Assembly: GCF_020535565.1 (NCBI RefSeq)
Contig: NZ_CP084758.1
Span: 5,095,984 to 5,159,983 of the forward strand
Length of the DNA: 64,000 nucleotides
Source: Shinella sp. XGS7
GTDB lineage: Bacteria > Pseudomonadota > Gammaproteobacteria > Burkholderiales > Burkholderiaceae_C
Direction: 5' to 3'
The translations under genes and the position numbers were made by a program. The stretch's first letter is position 1. Each line of letters starts with the position of its first letter. Shown here piece after piece: positions 1-6,743 of this stretch. The notes below the pieces were generated by a model, which was not told where the DNA came from, ran no database searches, and worked only from the letters and a program-made list of their open reading frames with translations.

Positions 1-1
1 G

Positions 2-280
2 GCCGGCCTGCTGGGCCTGGAGCGCCCCGCGGGTGAGCACGCCCGCCGCCTCGTCCATCTGGCCGTCGGCCGGCGTCGCGTGGCCCTGCTGGTGGACGAT
101 GTGCTGGGCCTGCGGCCCCTGGAGGCCGCGCAACAGCAAGCCCTGCCGCCCCTGCTCGTCGAAAGCGCGGCCCAGCTCGCGGTGCAGACCCTGGCCCGCC
201 TGGACGGCGAGCTGCTGCTGGTGCTGAACGCGGCGCGCCTGCTGCCGGCCTCGCTCCCTCAAGAACAGGCCCCGGCATGA
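2..280 (+). CDS. CheW-like coupling protein, C-terminal part (5' end outside window)
   Basis: The frame is open from the left edge to a TGA at 278-280. The visible segment has the CheW-fold pattern: a strand giving VALLVDDVLGL, then a hydrophobic strand near the end reading LLLVLNAARLL, as in CheW C-termini. CheW proteins link chemoreceptors to the CheA kinase at the inner membrane. The next gene, CheR, starts inside the stop codon (ATGA overlap), so the two are translationally coupled. By position it would correspond to WspB of Wsp systems. The N-terminus lies outside the window, so total length and any extra domain are unknown. Confidence 0.75.
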   Translation, partial: AGLLGLERPAGEHARRLVHLAVGRRRVALLVDDVLGLRPLEAAQQQALPPLLVESAAQLAVQTLARLDGELLLVLNAARLLPASLPQEQAPA

Positions 281-1665
281 ACGCGCCCGCGCATCACGCC
301 GCCCTGCAGGCCCTGGTGGCCCGGCGCCTGGGCCTGCGCCTGGAAGCGCGCCAGCTGCCCTGGCTGCTGGAAGCCCTGTGCCGCCAGGCCCAGGCACCGG
401 TCGAGACGGCCCTGCAGCGCCTGGACACGGAGCCGGCCTTGCTGGAAGCCCTGCTGCCCGAGCTCACCGTGGGCGAGACCTGCTTCTTCCGCCATGCCGA
501 GCAGTTCCGGGCCCTGCGCCTGCAGGTGCTGCCGGCCCTGCTGCGCGCGCGCCGCGAGACGCGCCGCCTGCGCGTGCTCTCGGCCGGCTGCGCCAGCGGC
601 GAGGAGGCCTATTCGCTGGCCATCTGCCTGGCCGCCCAGCTGGGTCTGGAGCGCGAGGCCTGGGACTGGCAGGTGCTGGGGCTGGACCTCAACCCCGAGG
701 CCCTGCGCCGTGCCGAGGCCGCACGCTACGGCGCCTGGAGCCTGCGCGAGCTGCCCGAGGCCGCGCGCGCGCCCTGGTTCGAGCGCGAGGGCGAGGAGCT
801 GCGCCCGCTGGCCGCCCTGCGTCCGCATCTGCGCTTCGAGCGCCGCAGCCTGAGCGAGCCCGATGCCCTGTTCTGGCAGGCCGGCAGCTTCGACCTGATC
901 TTCTGCCGCAATGTGCTGATGTACCTGCTGCCCGAGGCCCTGCAGCGCGCCCAGCAGCAGCTGACCCAGTCCCTGGCGCCGGACGGCTACCTCTTTCTGG
1001 GCCATGCCGAATCGCTGCGCGCGGCCGAGCTGGGCCTGGCCCTGCGGCAGGAGCCCGGCTGCTTCTACTACCAGCGCGCAACCGAGCCCGCCTTCCAGCC
1101 GCCTCAGCCGCCTCAGCCCCCGCGGCCGGCCGGGCCGCTCGCGCCACGCCGCAGCGCGGCCGCCCCGCAGCCGGCCCTGCAGGCCCTGCTGCGCGAGGAA
1201 CGCCATGCCGAGGCCCTGGCCCTGGCCGCGCAGCTGGCCGAGCGCCACCCCCGCGACCCGCAGCCGCGTCTGCACCACGCCCTGCTGCTGGCCCAGCAGG
1301 GCCGGCTGGACGAGGCCTTGCGCGACTGCGAACGCCTGCTGGCCCTGGACCCAGCCCCGGCCCAGCGCGCCGCCGCCCACTATGTGCAGGCCCTGTGCCT
1401 GGAAGCCCGCGGCGACCGCGCCGGCGCCGCCCTGCGCTACCGCCAGGCCGCCCGCCTGGACACCGGCTTTGCCATGCCGCGCCTGCGCCTGGGCCTGCTG
1501 GCGCGGCGCGCCGGCGATGCCGCCCTGATGCGCGAGGAACTGCGCACCGCCGCCGAGCTGCTGCGCCGCGAGGACGAGCAGCGCCTGCTGCTCTTCGGCG
1601 GCGGCTTCGGCCGCGCCACCCTGCTGTCCCTGTGCGATGACGAGCTGCGGGGAGCCCTGGCATGA
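277..1665 (+). CDS. cheR: CheR-type chemoreceptor glutamate methyltransferase with C-terminal TPR region (WspC-like)
   Basis: 462 residues. The N-terminal part is the small helical CheR domain. The SAM-binding motif SAGCASGEEAYSLA lies near residues 101-114, and FDLIFCRNVLMYL near 205-217 is the CheR signature after the SAM site. From about residue 265 there is a Pro-rich linker, then Ala/Leu-rich repeats (about 285-400) that look like tetratricopeptide repeats. CheR enzymes methylate glutamates on chemoreceptor signalling helices using S-adenosylmethionine. The TPR extension is typical of WspC-like CheR proteins in Wsp systems. The start overlaps the upstream CheW stop by four bases, and the next CheW start overlaps this stop, so this is a tight operon. 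Confidence 0.9.
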   Translation: MNAPAHHAALQALVARRLGLRLEARQLPWLLEALCRQAQAPVETALQRLDTEPALLEALLPELTVGETCFFRHAEQFRALRLQVLPALLRARRETRRLRVLSAGCASGEEAYSLAICLAAQLGLEREAWDWQVLGLDLNPEALRRAEAARYGAWSLRELPEAARAPWFEREGEELRPLAALRPHLRFERRSLSEPDALFWQAGSFDLIFCRNVLMYLLPEALQRAQQQLTQSLAPDGYLFLGHAESLRAAELGLALRQEPGCFYYQRATEPAFQPPQPPQPPRPAGPLAPRRSAAAPQPALQALLREERHAEALALAAQLAERHPRDPQPRLHHALLLAQQGRLDEALRDCERLLALDPAPAQRAAAHYVQALCLEARGDRAGAALRYRQAARLDTGFAMPRLRLGLLARRAGDAALMREELRTAAELLRREDEQRLLLFGGGFGRATLLSLCDDELRGALA

Positions 1666-2186
1666 AAACCTTGATGGACCTGAACCGCCGCGTGCGCGAA
1701 TGGCGCGAGGCCTTCGACCAGGCCTTCGCCGAGCCCCCGCCCATGCCCGGCCCGGCGCCGCTGGACTTCCTGGGCCTGGGCCTGGCCGCGCAGGGGCTCT
1801 CGCACGCCGTGGCCCTCTCGGAACTGGCCAGCCTGCAGCCCCTGGGCGCCCTGGAGCCTTATCCCGGCGGGCCCGAGGCCCTGCTGGGCCTGGTGGCCCT
1901 GCGCGGCGCGGTGCTGCCGCTCTACGATCTGCGCGCCCTGCTGGACCTGGGCCCGTCCGAGGGCCCCGGCTGGCTGCTGCTGCCGCGCGCCGCGCCCCTT
2001 GCCCTGGCCTTCAAGCGCTTCGACGGCCATTGGCGCCTGCCGCGCCGGGCCTGCCTGGACGCTGGTGCCGCCGCGCCCCACGCCCTGTGCCCCCAGCTGC
2101 TGCAGCATCCCGGCCCCCAAGGCCCGGTGCAGCGCCCCCTGATCGCGCTGCAGGCGCTGTGCGCGCGCCTGCAAGCCCCCCGATGA
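1662..2186 (+). CDS. CheW-like coupling protein (WspD-like)
   Basis: 174 residues, starting in an ATGA overlap with the CheR gene. After an N-terminal helix rich in Arg/Glu, the sequence shows the CheW fold: LSHAVALSELASLQPLGAL, then LLGLVALRGAVLPLYDLRALL, which matches the G-hydrophobic-RG-x-hydrophobic-P-hydrophobic-DL core of CheW. It probably couples the downstream chemoreceptor to the CheA hybrid. It is the second CheW in the operon, as in Wsp clusters, where two CheW paralogues flank CheR. The product is cytoplasmic. Confidence 0.85.
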   Translation: MKTLMDLNRRVREWREAFDQAFAEPPPMPGPAPLDFLGLGLAAQGLSHAVALSELASLQPLGALEPYPGGPEALLGLVALRGAVLPLYDLRALLDLGPSEGPGWLLLPRAAPLALAFKRFDGHWRLPRRACLDAGAAAPHALCPQLLQHPGPQGPVQRPLIALQALCARLQAPR

Positions 2187-2207
2187 ACCCCGAGGAGGAG
2201 CCCGACC

Positions 2208-3674
2208 ATGTGGACCTTTGGCCGAAAGATCGCGCTGGGATTCGCGCTGTGCTTCGCCCTGCTGCTGCTGATGGGCAGCCTGGCCTACCGCGCCATGGGC
2301 CAGCTGGCCAACACCAGTTACCGCGTCACCGAGATCCATGTGCGCCTGGACCAGCTGGGCAATCTGATGGCGGCCCTGCGCGATGCCGAGACCGGCCAGC
2401 GCGGCTATCTGCTCACCGGCAACGAGAGCTATCTGGAACCCTATGAGACAGCGCTGCGCGACATCCCGCCGATACGGTCCGAGCTGCACCGGCTCTGGGC
2501 CGATCAGCCCGAGATGCAGCGCCGCTTGGCGGTGATCGACAGCCTCAGCGAGTCCCTGCTGCGCCTGCACAAGGAGCGCATCGAGCTGCGCCGCCAGACG
2601 GGTAGCGAAGACGCCGTGCAGCGTGCCGTGCGCCTGGGCGAGGGCAAGCGCCAGATGGATGAGCTGCGGCGCCATATCGACCAGCTCGACGCCGAGGAGC
2701 GCGCCGCCCTCAAGCAGCGCGCCGACGAGGTGGAGAGCGCCCTGGCCAGCGCGCGCCAGACCCTGGCCCTGGGCACCCTGCTGGCCCTGGGCTTTGTGCT
2801 GGCCGCCGGCTATGCCCTGACCCGCAGCCTGGGCAGCCAGATCGGCGCGGCGGTGCGCCATGTGCAGCGCAGCTCGGCCGAGCTGCAGACCGCGGCCAAC
2901 CAGCAGGCGGCGGGGGCCCGCGAGTCTTCGACCTCCATGAACGAGATCACCACCACCATCACCGAGCTGCTGGCCAGCTCGCGCCAGATTGCCGACAGCG
3001 CCCAGCGTGTGGTGGGCATCGCCGAGCAGACCGGCGGCGCGGCGCGCCAGGGCGAGGACACGCTGCAGGCGGCCCAGCAGGCCATGGCCGGCATGCGCGA
3101 CCAGATCGAGCTGGTGGTGGACCATATGCTGGACCTGGGCCGCAAGTCGCAGCAGATCGGTGCGGTGCTGGACATCGTGGGCGAGCTGGCCGAGCAGACC
3201 AATATCCTGGCCATCAACGCCACCATCGAGGCCACCGTGGCGGGCGATGCCGGCCGGCGCTTCGGCGTGATCGCCGACGAGATCCGCAAGCTGGCCGACC
3301 GCATGGCCGGCTCCACCAAGGAGATACGCAGCCAGATCGACGATGTGCGGAGCGCCGTGAACAGCACCGTGATGGCCACCGAGACCGGCTCCAAGGCCGT
3401 GGAGGCCGGTACCCGCCACTTCGGCGAGGTGACCGCCGCCATCGCCCAGATTGCCGATCTGGCCGGTGCCACCACCGAGGCCGCGCGCGAGATCGAGCTC
3501 TCCACCAAGCAGCAGGCCACGGCGGTGGAGCAGGTGAACATCGCCATCGCCAACACCGCCCAGGCCGCGCGCGAGACCGAGACCAGTTCGGGCCAGACCC
3601 TGCAGACCGCCTCCCAGCTGGCCGGCATGTCGCGCGAGCTGCTGCGCCTGGTCCAGCCCCAGGGCGCGGCCTGA
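2208..3674 (+). CDS. Methyl-accepting chemotaxis protein with CHASE3-like sensor domain
   Basis: 488 residues. A first membrane segment (about 9-28), an extracytoplasmic helical domain with the CHASE3-like motif DAETGQRGYLLTGNESYLEP (about 63-82), a second membrane segment (about 187-206), then a cytoplasmic signalling helix pair. The hairpin tip reads ELAEQTNILAINATIEAT, close to the canonical QTNLLALNAAIEAA but with NATIEAT, a variation also seen in some non-flagellar receptors. An AGGAG stretch lies about 10 bases before the ATG. It is the probable input receptor for the CheA/CheB/hybrid-kinase pathway that follows. CHASE3 gives no clear ligand. Confidence 0.92.
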   Translation: MWTFGRKIALGFALCFALLLLMGSLAYRAMGQLANTSYRVTEIHVRLDQLGNLMAALRDAETGQRGYLLTGNESYLEPYETALRDIPPIRSELHRLWADQPEMQRRLAVIDSLSESLLRLHKERIELRRQTGSEDAVQRAVRLGEGKRQMDELRRHIDQLDAEERAALKQRADEVESALASARQTLALGTLLALGFVLAAGYALTRSLGSQIGAAVRHVQRSSAELQTAANQQAAGARESSTSMNEITTTITELLASSRQIADSAQRVVGIAEQTGGAARQGEDTLQAAQQAMAGMRDQIELVVDHMLDLGRKSQQIGAVLDIVGELAEQTNILAINATIEATVAGDAGRRFGVIADEIRKLADRMAGSTKEIRSQIDDVRSAVNSTVMATETGSKAVEAGTRHFGEVTAAIAQIADLAGATTEAAREIELSTKQQATAVEQVNIAIANTAQAARETETSSGQTLQTASQLAGMSRELLRLVQPQGAA

Positions 3675-3690
3675 GCCCGCCCGCCCGCGC

Positions 3691-5667
3691 ATGGCCACGG
3701 ACCCCTACCGCTACTTCCGCATCGAGGCGCGCGAGCTGCTGGACCAGCTCGCCCGTGGCCTGCTGGCCCTGGAGCGCGAGGACAGCGAGGCCGCTGCGGC
3801 CACCGTGGCCCTGCTGCTGCGCCTGGCCCACACCTTCAAGGGCGCGGCCCGCGTGGTGCGCCTGCCCCAGCTGGCCGAGGGCGCCCATGCGCTGGAGGAG
3901 CTGCTGAGCCCGCTGCGCGAGTCCGGCCACCGGCCCGAGCCCGGCCGCATCGAGGCCCTGCTGGCCCAGCTGGATGCGCTGGAGAGCGGCCTGGCGGCCC
4001 TGGCCGCGCCGGGGCTCAGCGGCCCGTCTGCCCCCCAGCCCACCCACCCGCCAGAGCAGCCAGCCGCGCCAAGGCTGGAAGCGCTGCGGCCCCCGTCCGA
4101 GGCCCTGGATACCCTGCTGGCCGGCGTGGACCAGAGCCATCTGCAGCTCCAGCCCCTGCAGCAGGCCCTGCAGCTGGCACGCGCCAGCCGCGCGGCCCTG
4201 GGCCTGGGGGCGCCCGAGGTCCAGGGTCTGCTGCTGCGCCTGGAGCGTCAGCTGGAGACCGGCCTGACGCGCCTGGAGCACGAGCTGCAGGGCCTGCGCG
4301 AACAGGCCGAGCAGCTGCGCCTGCTGCCGGCCGAGGCCTTGTTCGCCCCCCTGGAGCGGGCCGCCCGCGATGCGGCGTGCGAGCAGGGCAAGGCCCTGCG
4401 CTTCGCGGCCCGTGGCGGCGCCCTGCGCCTGGAGGCCGAGCTGCTGGACGGCCTGCGTCCCGCCCTGCTGCAGCTGGTGCGCAATGCCCTGGCCCATGGC
4501 ATCGAGAGCCCGGCCAAGCGCCAGGCCGCGGGCAAGCCGGCCGAGGGCGAGCTGCGCCTGGAGGTAGAGCGCTGCGGACGTCAGGTGCGTTTTGTCTGCA
4601 GCGATGACGGCGCCGGCCTGGATCTGCCGGCCCTGCGTCAGGCCGCCCGCGCCAAGGGCTGGCCCGAGGCCGAGGGCGAGGAAGCCGCCCTGCTGCAGCG
4701 CCTGCTGCAGGGCGGGCTCAGCACCGCGGCCCGCGTGGATGGCCTGGCCGGACGCGGCGTGGGGCTGGACCTGGTGCGCGATGCCGCTGCTCGCCTGGGG
4801 GCGCACCTGAGCCTGAGCCATGAACCCGGCCGCGGCACCCGCGTCGAGCTGCTGGCGCCGCTGCGCCTGGCGGCCCTGGACACCCTGCTGGTGGAGGCCG
4901 GCGGCCGGCGCCTGCATCTGCCCCTGCAGGCCGTGCAGCGGGTGCTGCCCGCCAGTGCCCTGGGCGAGAACGGCCTCAGCCACGAGGACCAGCTGCTGCC
5001 CTATGCCGACCTGGCCCAGGCCCTGGCCCCCGGGGCGGCGCCGGGCCCTCTGGGCAGCGTCGTGCTGCTGGCGGTGGGAGATCAGCGCGCGGCCCTGGGT
5101 GTGGAGCGCCTGGGCGGCGCGGCCTGCGTGCTGCTGCGCCCGGCCCCGGTCCTGCATCCCGACAGCACCCTGGTGGCCGGGGTCACGCTGGACGCCCACC
5201 AGCATCCCCGCCTGGTGCTGGACCCGGCGGCCCTGGTGGCCCATGCCCAGGCCTGCCGCGACCGCCCGCAGCGCCCGCCGGCCGCGACACCCGCGCCCCT
5301 GGTGCTGGTGGTGGACGACTCGCTCACCACCCGCATGCTGGAGCAGAGCATCCTGGAATCGGCCGGCTACCGGGTGGACCTGGCCGTCTCGGCCGAGCAG
5401 GCCCTGGCGGCGGCCCAGCGCCAGCGCTACGACCTCTTTCTGGTGGATGTGGAAATGCCCGGCATGGACGGCTTCGGCTTCATCGAACGCACCCGCGCCG
5501 ATCCGCAGCTGCGCGGGGTGCCGGCCATCCTGCTGAGCTCGCGCGACGCGCCGGAGGACAAGCGCCGCGGCCAGGCCGTGGGCGCCAGCGCCTACATCGT
5601 CAAGAGCGAGTTCGCGCAGCAGGACTTTCTGCGCCAGGTGCGCGCCCTGGCAGGAGCCCCGGCATGA
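3691..5667 (+). CDS. CheA-type hybrid histidine kinase with C-terminal receiver domain (WspE-like)
   Basis: 658 residues. An N-terminal Hpt domain carries LAHTFKGAAR with the phospho-accepting His near residue 47. A Pro-rich linker (about 110-130) and a short dimer helix region follow. The ATPase domain has an N-box around LVRNALAHGIESPAKR, a G1 motif DDGAGLD and a G2 motif GRGVGLDLVRD. A CheW-like regulatory domain (about 395-515) and a receiver domain with VVDDSLTTRM and the phospho-acceptor Asp in LFLVDVEMPGMDGF complete it. CheA-REC fusions of this kind are typical of Wsp and other alternative-function chemosensory systems. It lies 16 bases after the receptor gene and overlaps the next CheB gene by four bases. 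Confidence 0.92.
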   Translation: MATDPYRYFRIEARELLDQLARGLLALEREDSEAAAATVALLLRLAHTFKGAARVVRLPQLAEGAHALEELLSPLRESGHRPEPGRIEALLAQLDALESGLAALAAPGLSGPSAPQPTHPPEQPAAPRLEALRPPSEALDTLLAGVDQSHLQLQPLQQALQLARASRAALGLGAPEVQGLLLRLERQLETGLTRLEHELQGLREQAEQLRLLPAEALFAPLERAARDAACEQGKALRFAARGGALRLEAELLDGLRPALLQLVRNALAHGIESPAKRQAAGKPAEGELRLEVERCGRQVRFVCSDDGAGLDLPALRQAARAKGWPEAEGEEAALLQRLLQGGLSTAARVDGLAGRGVGLDLVRDAAARLGAHLSLSHEPGRGTRVELLAPLRLAALDTLLVEAGGRRLHLPLQAVQRVLPASALGENGLSHEDQLLPYADLAQALAPGAAPGPLGSVVLLAVGDQRAALGVERLGGAACVLLRPAPVLHPDSTLVAGVTLDAHQHPRLVLDPAALVAHAQACRDRPQRPPAATPAPLVLVVDDSLTTRMLEQSILESAGYRVDLAVSAEQALAAAQRQRYDLFLVDVEMPGMDGFGFIERTRADPQLRGVPAILLSSRDAPEDKRRGQAVGASAYIVKSEFAQQDFLRQVRALAGAPA

Positions 5668-6743
5668 AGACGCCCGGCAGCCCGCTGCGCGTGCTGGTGG
5701 CCGAGGACTCGCTCAGCGTGCGCGCGCATCTGTGCGCGGTGCTGGCGGCCGAACCCGATATCCGCGTGGTGGGCCAGGCGGCCGACGGGCACAGCGCCAT
5801 CGCCCTGTGCCAGAGCCTGCGCCCCGATGTGGTGACCATGGACATGATGATGCCCGGCCTGGACGGGCAGGCCGCCACCGAGGCCATCATGGCCCACTGC
5901 CCCACGCCCATCCTCATCGTCTCGGCCTCCACCAACCGCGGCGAGCTGCTGCGCACCTACGAGGCCCTGGCGGCCGGCGCCGTGGAAGTGCTGGAAAAGC
6001 CCGACGGCCGCCAGCCCGAGGGCGACTGGGAGCGCCGCCTGGTGGGCCTGGTGCGCCTGGTGGCGCGCATCCCCGTGATCACGCATCTGCGCGCCCGCAT
6101 GGGGCCGCGCGGCGCGGCGCCGCCGGCCCTCAGCCCGCGGGTGGCCGCACCGCCGCGCCGCCTGCTGGCCCTGGGCACCTCCACCGGCGGGCCTGGCGCC
6201 CTGGTGGCCCTGCTGCGCGCCCTGCCCGCGCCCGCGCCCCTGCCCATCCTGGTGGTGATGCACATCAACGAGCTCTTCAGCGCCGGCTTCGCCGAATGGC
6301 TGGATGCCCAGAGCCCGCACCGCGTGGCCTATGCGCAGGGGGGCGAGGCCCTGGACACGCTGAACGGCCGGGTGACCCTCGCGCCCTCGGGCCAGCATCT
6401 GCTGCTGCAGGGCGGTCACCTGCGCCTGAGCCAGGCCGCGCCGCGCCACTCCTGCCGGCCCTCGGTGGACCTGCTCTTCGAATCGCTGGCCGCCGAGCTG
6501 GGCGCCGGCGTGGTCGCCGCCCTGCTCACCGGCATGGGGCGCGATGGCGCCCAGGGCCTGCTGGCCATACGCCGGGCCGGCGGCCTGACCCTGGCCCAGG
6601 ACGAGGCCAGCTGCGTGGTCTATGGCATGCCACGCGAGGCGGTGCTGCTGGGCGCGGCCCAGCAGGTGCTGGCGCTGCAGGACATCGCCCCGGCCCTGAT
6701 GGCGGGCAGCGGCCGGGTCTGGGAAGGAGGAAACAAGGGATGA
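5664..6743 (+). CDS. cheB: CheB-type chemoreceptor methylesterase response regulator (WspF-like)
   Basis: 359 residues. The receiver domain (about 8-120) has AEDSLSVRAHL and the phospho-acceptor in VVTMDMMMPGLDG. The methylesterase domain from about residue 168 has the catalytic triad motifs: Ser in GTSTGGPGAL, His in VVMHINELFSAGF, and Asp in LTGMGRDGAQGL. It removes methyl groups from, or deamidates, receptor glutamates after phosphorylation by CheA, opposing CheR. ATGA overlaps connect it to both neighbours. Confidence 0.93.
   Translation: MKTPGSPLRVLVAEDSLSVRAHLCAVLAAEPDIRVVGQAADGHSAIALCQSLRPDVVTMDMMMPGLDGQAATEAIMAHCPTPILIVSASTNRGELLRTYEALAAGAVEVLEKPDGRQPEGDWERRLVGLVRLVARIPVITHLRARMGPRGAAPPALSPRVAAPPRRLLALGTSTGGPGALVALLRALPAPAPLPILVVMHINELFSAGFAEWLDAQSPHRVAYAQGGEALDTLNGRVTLAPSGQHLLLQGGHLRLSQAAPRHSCRPSVDLLFESLAAELGAGVVAALLTGMGRDGAQGLLAIRRAGGLTLAQDEASCVVYGMPREAVLLGAAQQVLALQDIAPALMAGSGRVWEGGNKG

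Noticed and set aside
259..1380. Long minus-strand open frames opposite the chemosensory genes (also 1437-3698, 3214-5244, 6620-9214)
   Set aside because: They are antisense shadows caused by very GC-rich codons; products are low-complexity Gln/Gly/Ala/Leu-rich with no domains, while the plus-strand frames have full motifs.
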